Shown here: positions 34,356 to 45,400 of the stretch, piece by piece
Position numbering within the stretch: the stretch's first letter is position 1
How the letters are laid out: each line of letters begins with the position of its first letter
DNA from: Clytia hemisphaerica
Taxonomy: Eukaryota; Cnidaria; Hydrozoa; Leptothecata; Clytiidae
Length of the DNA: 64,000 bases
Assembly: GCA_902728285.1 (NCBI GenBank)
Contig: CACVBU010000743.1
Coordinates: 467,068-531,067 of the forward strand
Reading direction: 5' to 3'
The notes under the pieces: model-generated
Databases searched by the model: none
Told to the model about the DNA's origin: nothing
What the model saw: the letters and a program-made list of their open reading frames with translations, nothing else
Made by a program: the position numbers and the translations under genes

Positions 34356-35528
34356 CCGCAATACACACCGTTTAGGGGTGTCGACTGCGCACGCATCAAT
34401 CCAATTTTCCATTGTTTTGATTTTAGCGATCACGGGAAATTCACTCTCCTCCGTACCGTAGAGTCGTCTAATCTCGACATACGTCTTGCAATCTCGACAC
34501 CGGATCTGTAAAATAATCAAAACAAACCTTGAATGAGGAAATTCTTGGTATCATTCTTATCGAACAAGTTCATCCATCAAACTAGAAGTTCAGTAAACAT
34601 TGCAATCCTTTCAATTAAAAAAACAGCCAAATTATAAACAGTTTTACACAACACACGAAACGCATGCAAACTTTGTCGTAACTTTCTCGTGTCCATCATT
34701 AAAATTTTACAACTTTATTACGCTTCAAGTCACGTGATAAAAATAATTCGCGCGCTTAGCCTGGTTTCCCCTTCCTTGTATATAAAAACACACGCTCTAG
34801 GCGCTAACAGGCCGCACGCCGTGATTGCCAGTATGGCGGTCACATTAAATTCAAAAGGAAACCGGGTTCTTTTTATTATTTTCGGTTCACGGTAAAAATG
34901 TCTACTAAAAAATTCCTCGCGTGCAAAATGTTGTGTTGTTGTGTTGTTTGGACATCTTCGTTGAAAGTATGCTAATTAGTTTTTAGCGATTACTCCATCG
35001 TTAAAGTTTTCTTTTCAAATATAAGTAATAACACTTCACATTTCTCATATTATATTAACAATCTGTGACGTGATAGAGAGAGAGTACATTTTAGTGATTG
35101 ATTGATAACTTTGGTATGTATTTGTTTATGTTTGATTTTTTATTTCGAAGACCAGCCTACAGCTATGTCGAGATTGCAAGACGTATGTCGAGATTAGACG
35201 ACTCTACGGTAAAAAAACGGTAGGTAAACATCTGGTTCTCATAAGGAAACATAGCAGAAAAACGGTAGGTAAAGAACTCCTTGTAATCATAACTTCTTTT
35301 CCTCTTGATGAATTTTTGTGAAATTTTCAGGAGAGACTTATAAAATTATCATTGATATCATGTTCAAATATCTAAATCATTCTCTTTAAAGGAGAGACAA
35401 AAATTTACAATGTTTACATTCCTCTAACCTTTCACAGTATTAAAGTGCGCATTTTTACCTACCATTTTTACCGGGCCTCTGCAATGGAGTACCGTGAAAT
35501 GGCGAGACTCCTAAACGGTGTATTGCAG
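34356..35528. mobile_element. Outer TIR element, TA-flanked
   Basis: CCGCAATACACACCGTTTAG on the left and CTAAACGGTGTATTGCAG on the right are inverted with a 2-bp indel, and TA lies directly outside both ends. The 1.17 kb interior has no transposase frame and contains a second TIR element (34456-35209) placed nearly symmetrically. Confidence 0.6.
34456..35209. mobile_element. Inner TIR element with 44-bp perfect TIRs, TA-flanked
   Basis: A perfect 44-bp inverted repeat (34456-34499 and 35166-35209) begins CCGTAGAGTCGTCTAATC. TA is found immediately outside both ends. Each TIR contains the word ATCTCGACA twice, as if two binding sites. The interior has no transposase frame. A Tc1/mariner-type target and long TIRs suggest a non-autonomous derivative of that superfamily. 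Confidence 0.75.
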
Positions 35529-36620
35529 TATACTGCAATTGAGGGATTTCCCTGACTGTTGTTGGGAGCTATCTTAATTAAGGTCTGTAAATTACCAGTG
35601 CATCACAAAGCAGTGAGGCTGGAACCTCGATTTTTGAGGATTACGATTTTACCAGCTTTTTAGCGATTTTTGCCTTGCTAACCCAAATCTCGCAACCTCC
35701 TTACCTTAAAGGAAGATCGAAATTAGAGTTTTTCAGCGTTCCGAAAAAAACGCAAAGCAAAAAATTTTTCATCTTCACAGGATCGATTCTCAACAACAAA
35801 ATACATCTTTTGGTCTTTGGGTTTGTTTCTGACCTTTTTCCTTCAAAGAATATCGATCACTTTCATTTTCCCCTCGAGCGCGCGAGAAAAAAATGATTAG
35901 CTCGCATTCTCGCGCGGGCGAATAAAGATGAGGTGGCAATCTTGCACTGAGGGTGCAACTTAGTTTCCGCCCTATTTTGCGTCCACAATAGAATGGTCCA
36001 AATACGGGGGTATTCCAAATGATAAACGATGTCGTTCTGTAAGTGTTTATTTTCTAAGAGATACAAATAGTATTATTGAACATTATTAACTTATTTATTT
36101 AAGTATTTTTGAGCCCAGATTTAAATAATCTGGTTAAAAAAACAACAAATGATAGCAGTTCTGTTTTACCTCAAACCCCCGGGAAAAGTTTTTTTGCCGA
36201 CTTAGCTATTTTACAAATTTCGGCAAAGAACTCCCATAGGAATTCCGATACATAACCCGATTGGTTCATTTCGGAACGGCTTCAAGAAAGTCATAATGGC
36301 AAATGATTTTAAAAGTTCCGGAGGAAATGTGTGGAATTTATGGATGTTGATGGCTTGTTGATTCTTTAAAGAAAAAAGATAACAGGTATAGCTTTTTCTA
36401 ATCCTGGAATATCGAGGTTCCAGCTACACTGCAAAGTGGGATATACACAAAACTCAACATCCTTACAAAAGTTGTCTTTTTGATTTCCCAAACATTCGTT
36501 TCAAGCATTCACTTCCACAATAATTTATGTAATTACTCATTCGGCCAGTCGGGTTGTTCAACATATACGTAGTTTTTAGTCACATGACTGAAGTGCCTAC
36601 TAAAACAATTCGGGGGTATA
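35529..36620. other. Gene-free stretch
   Basis: No gene recognised. CGCGCGAGAAAAAAA and CGCGCGGGCG words near 35877-35920 are GC-rich against the background. Nothing supports an exon. Confidence 0.35.
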
Positions 36621-36820
36621 TGTAGTACCCACTTAGTCGTATTGCTTGGGGGTCAACAAACAGGGAGTGACACAAATAATTGACAAGGTAAAGTTGTGTA
36701 AAGTTCAGTTCTTACAACTATTTCTTCTTCTTCATGAAAGACGTCTGCACTCTCTGCCAAGCTTGCAACTAAGAGGCTTTTGCCTCGCTCAACATAAACC
36801 TATCAAGGTAGGTCACTACA
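36621..36820 (-). repeat. 3' LTR of the Gypsy element
   Basis: This is the 200-bp copy, identical to the other LTR except for an extra GTGTAAAGTT, which duplicates adjacent sequence. On the element's strand it runs TGTAGTGACC to GGGTACTACA. Confidence 0.95.
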
Positions 36821-36835
36821 CCTCTCCTTTCCTTC
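36821..36835 (-). other. Polypurine tract of the Gypsy element
   Basis: On the minus strand GAAGGAAAGGAGAGG directly precedes the 3' LTR, the expected primer for plus-strand DNA synthesis. Confidence 0.85.
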
Positions 36836-36876
36836 GGGTATTTACATATGTACAGTGCCTTCGCTATTGGCGGTTC

Positions 36877-37900
36877 TCAGTCCAAGGCATAAATTTTATA
36901 TACATTAATGACTTTGACTTTGACTTTGTAGTCATCAAGATAACGTGGCGCTTTTCGTCGTCTTTTCAGTCCTGAATTTTTACGGTCAACGTCTTCCATC
37001 TCACTCTCTCCTTCTCGATACGGAATCGTGTCACTTTCGCTCCCCGAAGATGTGTCGTCAACGGGGCTGTCGTCGGGCAAAGGTGGATTAATTTTCATAA
37101 TTAAGTTTTCATAGCGACGATGACGAAACGGAAAATCATCATCCAAGTGTTGGTGAGCGTCTGAAAAACGGATTGCGCTCATGGACTTTCTTGAACTTTG
37201 CTGCACGGGTAACAAATTTGCCTTTCGATGTTTCGGCGGTGAGCATATAACCTTTCTTTTTCCCCACAGTCAATGGTGATGGGTCGAAAGGAGTCTTAAC
37301 GGTAGACTTCTTTTGAGGGCGAAGGACTTTGTCCCCTAGGTCGATGTCAATGGGCTTCCCGTGTCGTCGTTGGTCATGGCATTTGGCCATGGCGGCCTTG
37401 TAACTTGTATCTTTCTCGAGAACGGATCGATCTTGTTCCTTCTTTTTCATCATTGGAACAGAGGTTGCAATTTGTCGATTGAACAACATCTCCGCTGGTG
37501 ACTTTCCAGTGGCTGAATGAGGAGTCGCCCGATACGAAAGAAGATATCTGTGAACCGCTTCTTTTGGGTCCTTGTGTTCGACATAGGCGGTGTGGGCTAC
37601 CTTCTGAAGCATCTTCATGAAGTTTTCGGCCAGCCCATTCGACGAAGGTTGTTCTGGTGTAATCGGCTGGTGTTTAGAACCTCGCTTCTTTGCGTAATTT
37701 GTAAAGTCGTGCAAGTTAAAAGGCGGACCATTGTCCGTCTTGACCTTCTCTGGAATGCCATGAGTTGCCAAAATTCGGTCGAAATGAGGTACCACCGTGT
37801 CGGCGGCGGTAGAATCTAGCACAGCCACTTCTGGAAAACGAGAGTACTCGTCAATGAGAAGCAGGAAATAGTAATCTTTGGCGATTGGGCCCTTGAAGTC
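36877..37900 (-). pseudogene. Gypsy integrase: catalytic core and C-terminal tail
   Basis: Downstream of the TGA at 37901-37903 the same frame continues as DFKGPIAKDYYF and LLIDEYSRFPEV. It then reads VKTDNGPPF and PEQPSSNGLAENF, the D, D and E regions of a retroviral-type integrase core, with KGYMLTA near the end. The frame ends at 37139, but the sequence continues in another frame (37215-36877) with DAHQHLDDDFPFRHRRYEN and a basic KRRRKAPRYLDD stretch, so a frame change lies near 37160. Non-functional as it stands. Confidence 0.85.
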
Positions 37901-39640
37901 TCAGGCAATGTGTCTCCAAGGTCCTTCTGGCAATTTCGTCGTGATGAGCGGCTGATGCTTTTGTTGAGGTGTAGCGGCTAAGCATGCATGACAAGATTGT
38001 ACAAAGTTCTCCACAAGCTTGTCCATGTTGGGAAACGAAACTTTCGATCGGAGATAACGCTTCATTTTCGATGCGCCTTGATGCCCTTCATGAGCGAGAG
38101 CTATCACGTCAGGCTGTAAACTTTCCGGAATAATGAGTCGTTCTCCTCGTAAAACGACTTGTCGTGCAACTGAAAGTTCGTCGAATACGTGTCGGAACGG
38201 CTGTAAGTCGTTTGCATTCTTCGGAATGTATCCTTTCTCAAGGATGCAAAATTTCAAGCGTGCGAGCTGGTCATCGGCGTTTGTTGCTTTTCGAACCATG
38301 TCGAAGGTCATAGCGTCGGGAATATCGTCGTCAATGATAGCATTGATGTGGAAGGTTTCCTCACTGGCTTGCATCTTCTGTTGTTCAGTGATGGGCAATG
38401 GATGTCGACTGTTGTAATCTGTCGGATTGGTGCTTCCCTTTTCATACTTTACGGTCATACGGTACTGTTGTAACTTCAATTGGTGATTCTCGATGCGAGC
38501 TGGGGCTTGTCTTCGTTGATTATTGTACAATGAGACCAGCGGCTCATGATCAGTTATTGTGGCAAATTTCATTCCGTGGAGATACATTCGGTTGGTCGTG
38601 ACGCCGAAAAGGATAGCTAAGCTTTCACCCTCGATCGGAGCATAGCGTTGTTCTGTCTCTGTTAGCGATCTACTCGAGTAGTTGATTGTTTTGTAATGTC
38701 CAGTGTCGGGTTCCTTTTGAAACACTGTGGCGCCAATACCCTTCGGTCCTCGGTCAACTACAAGCTTCGTCTTTCGATTGGGTGCCCAGGGTGCTATTAC
38801 TCGGTTGCTACATAAACCCTCTTTCAGTTTGTCGAATGCGTCCTGACAAGCTTGATCCCAGTGGAATGGAACTTTCTTACGCGTTAGATTTCTTAACGGT
38901 GCTGTAATGTCACTGTAAGTCTCTGGCTCTCCGAACATAAAGAGGGCGTTATATTGACACATCTGCAAGAAACTTTTTACTTCCGCTGCGTTGGTTGGTG
39001 GTGCGAGTCTGACGATAGTCTCTACTTTCGATGGATCTGCAGATATACCTTCGCTGGAAAACTTATACCCAAACCAAATAACTTCTGGAGCACTCCATAC
39101 ACATTTCTCTCGTCTAAGTGTTAAGCCGAGGGATTGTAATCGATCAAGAAGAGCACTCAAATGGAGGTCATGCTCATGCTGGGTCTCTCCGTAAACTAGC
39201 AAATCGTCTTCAATCTGTTCCACACCAACGAGGTCTACAATACTTTGCCGCAAACGCTCGTGGAACTCTTGACTGGCAGGTCCAGCACCCATGACAAGAC
39301 GCTTAAATCAGTATATGCCTTCGTGCGTGTAAAAGTTTGTAAGTTCTTTCGATTTCTCACCAAGTGGCATTTGGTGAAATGAATGTTTCATGTCCAGCTT
39401 TGTGAATACTTTGGCGCCGTTAAGCTTGTGACGCAAGGAATGGACAGTCGGTACGGGAATATGGCTTTCTTTGATGGCAATATTTGCGTGACGCATGTCT
39501 AAATTCATGTGTATCTGCCCGGAGCCGGATGGTTTCTTTGTAATGACAACGTTCGAGATCCAGTCGAGGTTAACACTTGGGTCTACGGGCCTTCGATGAT
39601 GTCATTGTCTCTAAGTTCTTTGAGATGGCTCGTGACTTGT
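37901..39640 (-). pseudogene. Gypsy reverse transcriptase, RNase H and integrase zinc finger
   Basis: From right to left: DWISNVVITKKPSGSGQIH, FTKLDMKHSFHQMPLGEKS, THEGIY, then a TGA at 39308-39310, then FKRLVMGAGPASQEFHERL. The catalytic region follows as EQIEDDLLVYG (the DD pair is present), then VIWFGYKFSSEGIS. RNase H appears as GIGATVFQKE, YAPIEGESLAILFG and TDHEPLVSLYN. The integrase HHCC finger appears as HEGHQGASKMKRYL and SCHACLAATPQ, ending at the TGA at 37901-37903 after GPWRHIA. A frame change near 39590 separates this block from the upstream part of RT. Confidence 0.9.
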
Positions 39641-40238
39641 TTTCTGAAAGCGAACGGTATAGGCCGCTCCTTCTGTATCATTGGTTTGATCGATCCGTCT
39701 ATATCAAAGTTTATCTATCATCAAAGTTACTGGCGTTTCCGGATCATTGGCGTCTCTGCGGCCTTCTGGGTGAATCTCCAAGACACCGAGCTCTAACGAT
39801 GCTTCTAAACCTAAGAGCGGCTCCGTGTGGTTTCCTTCTATCACGTAAACGAGTTGCTCGGCTGTTGCTCCACTGCTAGTGGTCAGTTCGATCTTTGCCC
39901 TACCCTTCACTCGCAGCAGGTCTTTAGTACCATATGGGCGGAGCTTCACTTTCGATTTATACAGTCTGGTCGTGTTGGCAAACTTGCGAAAGTCTTTTTC
40001 TGGGATCAGTCTTTCTGCATCCGGAGTCGACTCTCATTTTCAAACACGTACCATTGGCTTCCACATCGATCATTTCAATTTCATTTTGGTCATTCACCAG
40101 AGGGATGATGTTCACGGTCAAAATGCGACCCATCAGTTGTTCATCGTCCGAATCACTCGATTCGTCCAGAGCATTAACATCTGTTTCTGGTGCACCAGGA
40201 CATTGGCGATTTTGCAAAATGGTGCTTTCTTCTTGCAA
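39641..40238 (-). pseudogene. Gypsy protease region
   Basis: The block contains CLKMRVDSGC, the Asp-Ser-Gly active site of a retropepsin. In a different frame it continues to KLRPYGTKDLLRVKG and LLGLEASLELGVL, the rest of the protease fold. A frame change lies between about 39957 and 39950. An acidic spacer (DESSDSDDEQ) precedes the protease. Confidence 0.8.
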
Positions 40239-40982
40239 TCATTGCAACGTTTCCCTTTGCGGGACACTTTCCTTTGAGTGGGCTTTCCGACGTTCATATC
40301 CGCAAGTCACAAATTTTTGGGGAACTTTCGGTTTGCTTTCCCCTACCGATCGAATCTCTCGTGATGTTCGTTTCGGTGGGTCTGGTCTTCTTGGTCCTCT
40401 TCTACTGCCGATCCAGTTAACACTCTCCTGTTTCTCAATGTTTTGCGCTTGTGTCGATGATGATTCTAGCACTATTCCGTATTTAACGAAATCATCGAAA
40501 TTTTGCACCCTCCGCGAGGGCATGTTTCCTGAGCTTATTGTTTATTCGTCTGCATCGTCATGGCGTCGCGAGCGGCTTTCTTTGCAGTGTAGGTGGCGAA
40601 ATTGCAGAGCTTTGCTTGATCCAAAACTTTTGTGTACCATTCGGTGAACGGCATCTGCCCTTGTGGCATCTCGTTTAAAAGTTTAAATACCGGGTAAACT
40701 TTGTTTATCTGTCCCTTTAAGGAATTTCTGATTTTGTCAATTGCGGCTGCGTATGTATCTTCTGTCGTCACCTTTCCTTCGTGCTCGAAAAACGTAATCA
40801 TTTCGTCTCCACCCCAGAGTTGCAAAAGAGCTTTCTTTTTCTTATCTTCGTCAATGTCCCGCCGTATCAAAAATCATGTTTGCTCTCTTGATATATTTAT
40901 CGAACGAATCGAGGGCGGCACCCGCGTCTTTTGGGCGTTTGAAGGTTGGGAGGGCGGAATAGAGAGCGCCTCTGGCGGCCAT
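40239..40982 (-). pseudogene. Gypsy gag, disrupted
   Basis: The ATG at 40982 opens MAARGALYSALPTFKRPKDA, with YIKRANMIFDT following; the frame then closes at a TGA near 40861 while the neighbouring frame continues with DEDKKKKALLQLWGGDEM. Another break occurs near 40530, after which QTNKQ gives way to RVQNFDDFVKYG. The C-terminal part has a zinc-knuckle remnant (CGY...H, with the last Cys only in a shifted frame near 40270). Family assignment rests on position upstream of protease and on the 'KKALL' capsid-like pattern. Confidence 0.7.
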
Positions 40983-41120
40983 ATTGGATTGACTTATCGA
41001 GACAAAATGTGGATGGTTCGATCGGAAGCAAGCGTAACTTGGAATTTTTCTCTGGAAACTCTGGAAACTACAAGAGTCTATTTTAGGTTGTTGATCATCT
41101 GGAACTGGGTAACATAAGTC

Positions 41121-41133
41121 TATTCGTCGCCAA
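41121..41133 (-). other. Primer-binding site of the Gypsy element
   Basis: On the minus strand TTGGCGACGAATA directly follows the 5' LTR. TGG at the start fits pairing with a tRNA 3' CCA end; I cannot name the tRNA. Confidence 0.65.
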
Positions 41134-41323
41134 TGTAGTACCCACTTAGTCGTATTGCTTGGGGGTCAACAAACAGGGAGTGACACAAATAATTGACAAG
41201 GTAAAGTTCAGTTCTTACAACTATTTCTTCTTCTTCATGAAAGACGTCTGCACTCTCTGCCAAGCTTGCAACTAAGAGGCTTTTGCCTCGCTCAACATAA
41301 ACCTATCAAGGTAGGTCACTACA
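41134..41323 (-). repeat. 5' LTR of the Gypsy element
   Basis: This is the 190-bp copy, without the 10-bp insertion seen in the other LTR. It probably carries the promoter, though I see no consensus TATA box. Confidence 0.95.
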
Positions 41324-41440
41324 GTATATGTAGAACAGTTAGGCAGTATAGACTTAAACTCGTATATCAAGATTACGGGATTTCCAGTATGGGCGGATAT
41401 GGGCTTTTATGTTTTAATTGAATTTGAACAAAAATAATTT

Positions 41441-41652
41441 TTTGAAAGGTATTTTCATGCTGATTAAGAAAATCATGTTTGTAATGGTAAAAAACACTAT
41501 GACAAGAAGTAACTTAAGAAAAACGGTCAAAAAATTGCGTTTTTAGCAAAATCCTCAAAATTTCGTCAACTTTGCGAAATTACTTTTTGTGACAGTGTTA
41601 CTCAACCTGACGAGGATTGATTTTCTTAATCAGCATGAAAATAACTTTCAAA
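41441..41652. mobile_element. Fold-back element with about 33-bp arms
   Basis: Arms at 41441-41474 and 41618-41652 are inverted copies (ATGCTGATTAAGAAAATCA against TGATTTTCTTAATCAGCAT) with one short gap. The 140-bp loop is A/T-rich and non-coding. It lies between the Gypsy element and EXOSC7. Confidence 0.65.
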
Positions 41653-42480
41653 TGAGGGGTCACTTCACTATGTTTTGAAATTTTTTGAAATTTTGATTTT
41701 GCTGGCGGAGCGGCAGTGGCACCCTACCCATGGCAACCTTGAAAAGAGTGCCTACAGGTTTTGACATAATTTTTTCTTCTTTTTATACCCAAGGGCAACT
41801 TTTGACAAATGGGCTAAGAATTTATGCCATTTTTGTAAAATAACATCTCCCCCAAAATCTAGGAGAGACTTTCCTCAAAACTCAAAACACCCAGGTAAAA
41901 TCCAGGGGTCGTCTTAAAAACATCTGTTCTTAAAATCCAGGAGCATATTTTAAGGAAAAACACATACAATTTTCCAGCGGACAATCTGTTCAAAAAATCC
42001 AGCTAAATTGTGAAAAACACAACCAGATGCCAGATTATTTCTTCCAGGGAACTTCATAATTTTGAAGAAAAGGTCTCGTTTTCTAGGAGCATTTTAACTT
42101 TCTTAGAGAATAGCTGTTATATTTTTCCAGGAACATGATATTTCTAGAGAACAGATATACATTTTCCAGGAGTCCATTTTTTTCCCAGAACAGATGATAT
42201 AATCCAGGAGAGCCTATTTTATTATTTCCTCCGATTTAAGATTTTTAAAAAGAATTTAAAACATTAGTCATTAATTTTATTTTTATTCTTTTTCCATCCT
42301 CCTGTCCAAAACTTGTCTTCAGTTTCCCTTTCTCTCCATATTTTTCTTTCCCATTATAAAATAGGATGATGTAAGTGTAAGTCTTGTGAATGCCATTTGA
42401 CTGTATTATCTGTTGTCCATAATAAATCTCATAATTCTTCTTCTAGATAGTAAAGAAAATAATTTAAAAAAAGATTTGTA
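41653..42480. other. Intergenic region upstream of EXOSC7
   Basis: AT-rich sequence with many 'tccagg' words (about 41890-42200) that look like a decayed phrase repeat. The EXOSC7 promoter should lie in the last few hundred bases, but I see no clear TATA or initiator. Confidence 0.4.
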
Positions 42481-45400
42481 ATGGCATCTATAACACTGTC
42501 AGGCGAAGAGAAACATTATATCATAACAGGTGTTGAAGATGATTTTCGTAATGATGGCAGATCTTGTGAAGATTATAGAAGAATCTCGGTTAAAACGAGA
42601 GTACTTTCAAGCACCAATGGTTCTGCTGATGTCACACTGGTAAAATATTTTACTTCATTTCCAGACGTAAATTCTTGGTTATTTGCATATGTGTCTCGTT
42701 AGATATGACAAGAGTTGACAAAATTCATAGTTTCTACATTTTGATAAAACCCAAACAAGGGGGGGGGTGTTGAAAGTTTTAATTTAAGGGGGTTGCCAGT
42801 TAAGTGGGACTTTCTACATAACGGGATCTTCATAAAATTATATACAAGAATTTCAAAATTCTTTCTTTTAAAAAAAAACTGCCTGTGTTACTATAAAATT
42901 GCCTTTTGATTTCCTAGCCCCCCCCCCTATTAGGGTCTGAATTTAATGTATTCCCTAAGGGGGGGTTACCACTTAAGAGGGCTTTCCTACCTAAGGGGGT
43001 TTTTGACCCCTCTACTAAACACTATGAAATTCTTATTTCAAACACGCCAGTCTTCAGTGAACTCATTAAAATATTGCTCTACTAAATTATGGAGCATTGT
43101 TTATTAAGATAGAAACCTTCAAAGTTAAAATGTCCCCAAGTATAGAAAGTTTTTGTGGGTTTTTTAATTTTCTTAACCCTAACCATAACTCTTTTAAAGA
43201 TTTTCCGAATGATTATCTAGGTTTTATTTACTATGCTATCATCCTGCAATGACATTCAAAATCCCCCTCCTGACATTTCTATCCTGTGTTGCAGCTCCAA
43301 GTTCCTGATGATGTCATAAACATTTGGAACCAGAATTAAAATTAATAAAACCTTTATGGAAACTTTTCGACTCAACACTGTCTTTGGTACTACTTGCACT
43401 AATTTGTTCTGTTTTTACTTTCAGGAAGGAACGCACGTTATTTTTGGTGTAAAAGCGGAGATTGGTGAGCCAACGCCAAGCCATCCGACCGAAGGAAGAA
43501 TTGAATTTGCAGTTGACTGGTTTGTTTAGATTAGAACTCTTTCTTTTCTGTCTGTTTTATATACAAAATTAAATATAATTGAAGTACAATGCCTTGATTC
43601 AAAATATTTTCTACTATCAATCTGCAGTTGCTTTGTTTCAAAAGTATCGACTTAGACAAGAGAAAATTGAAAATAATAGAAAAACAGTTCTCTGATTACC
43701 TAAAGTATTCTAATCGTTTCTATTGAAAAAATAAATATATATTTTTGTATGATTAAGATTCACCCTAAATAAAAGTTGCAGCAGCAAGCGACAATAAAAG
43801 AAATCTATTTAAGCTCCCGTTTGGGCCTTAAACTCCCTTTTTCATCACCCCAATTTTGTTCAAATTTCATTTCAGTACTGCAAATGCTTCTCCAATCTTT
43901 GAAGGTCGTGGTGGTGACGATTTAGCATTGGAATTGAGTTGCGCGTTAAAAAGAACTTTTTGTACTGGAGCTTTGGATCTCAAGTCTCTTGGTGTCATTC
44001 CTGGCAAAGCATGCTGGATCTTACACGTTGATGCATTGGTATGTGTCTGTTAATAATGTCATTAAACCCTTAAAATTTTACAATAACAGAGGGAGGGTTT
44101 TTTTATCAGGCATGTTAAGATTTACAAATGCTTTGTAAAGATATAAGGGTCGAGTGGTTCGATTAATCCGTTATAGCCCTGGTTTTGTGATCACCCCGAT
44201 GAAAACAGATTTTATTTGATCGAAAAAAATCGTTCGATTTTTTACACCAATCCATTTTATTATTACAGTAATCAATGGAATATTTTATCAAAATATATTT
44301 ATCGGATTCGAATGCTCTAATTTTTGTGGCAGTAAAAACAGCTCACTAAGTTCAGGCTTTCCCAAATCACCCTCTCAAACCATATGTTATTGCTGATACT
44401 AATAACTACTTTTCTTTGCATTATTCAATCAGGTTTTGGAATGCGGTGGCAATCTTTTTGACGCTTTATCAATTGGCGTAAAAGCTGCACTTCACAGCAC
44501 AAGGTATGGAATCCTAACAAGTTTGAGTTTATCGACCCATCGGTATTCATTTGAACGCTTATCGTGGCTTGTTTCACAGATTTAGTTTTGCCTACGTTTT
44601 GGGAGATTCTTCTCCCATCATGGTAAGGTGCTTTCGCCACTCTTCTTTTTTGGCATCTAGAACTTTACGGTACAGTACACTTTTAGAATCAGTTTATATA
44701 TATCTTCTTTAATTCTTGTCGGTTATCAAAGAAATAAAGACGTCTCTCCTCCTGTGTCAACTTTATTGGAATATCTCAGCATAAAGACGGAAATCTGTTT
44801 GTCTATCAAGGCTTTCCGCCCGACAACTTCAAATAAAAGAAAGTTCCCTGTAACACTGTAGAGCTCTCTCTTTGTCTCGTTTCACCGTATATTTTAAGGC
44901 GGGGCGTTTAAGTAATTATTTTTACTATTTGTGTGAATAATTTGAGATATTCTTATGGTATTTATTTTCCACGAAGATAATTACAACTAAAAGCTAGCAT
45001 ATAATAATGAGATGAAAAAGATATTTGCATGACATGATAAGGCCGTATTTGGGGTTTATGCTTCAAGATGAGGAATATACAGTATGTTAGCAAGTTCAAT
45101 TTCATTCTTATCCCTCTTTTTTTCATATAAAGATTACCGAAGCTACAAGTGATTGGTGAAGGCAGCGAACAAGATATCGAGATATCTGATGACCCATATG
45201 ATACAGTACCGTTAGATGTTTCAAACGTTCCTGTTCTCGTTACTTTGAATAAGGTCAGAACTTGTTTTTCTCAAAACGTAAAAAATCAATCTGGGCCTCG
45301 TCTTCGAATATATACGACACCATAACTTTTGAACATGTGAAGCAAATTTAAAGCATGATTGCTCAAAACTTAAGTTAGTCATTCTTCTTTATGATGGCTT

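Larger units (their letters stand above)
36621..41323 (-). mobile_element. Ty3/Gypsy LTR retrotransposon, full length, coding region disrupted
   Basis: A 4.7 kb element on the minus strand is bounded by short LTRs (right 41134-41323, 190 bp; left 36621-36820, 200 bp) that begin TGTAG and end CTACA. GTATA is duplicated outside (36616-36620 and 41324-41328). The order is gag, protease, reverse transcriptase, RNase H, integrase, which defines the Ty3/Gypsy superfamily. A primer-binding site and a polypurine tract sit next to the LTRs. The LTRs are identical except for one 10-bp insertion, implying a young insertion, yet gag-pol carries several frame changes and two in-frame TGA codons. It lies about 1.2 kb upstream of the EXOSC7 start, on the opposite strand. 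Confidence 0.95.

Noticed and set aside
36877..36975. Plus-strand frame at the left end of the Gypsy element
   Set aside because: It overlaps the 3' LTR, the polypurine tract and the antisense of the integrase tail.
37901..39310. TGA in gypsy pol read as a sense codon (alternative genetic code)
   Set aside because: EXOSC7 ends in TGA at its expected C terminus, and pol also contains plain frame changes, so decay is the simpler explanation.
38133..40647. Long plus-strand open frames (up to 237 codons)
   Set aside because: They are antisense to the Gypsy gag-pol region and have no domain of their own.
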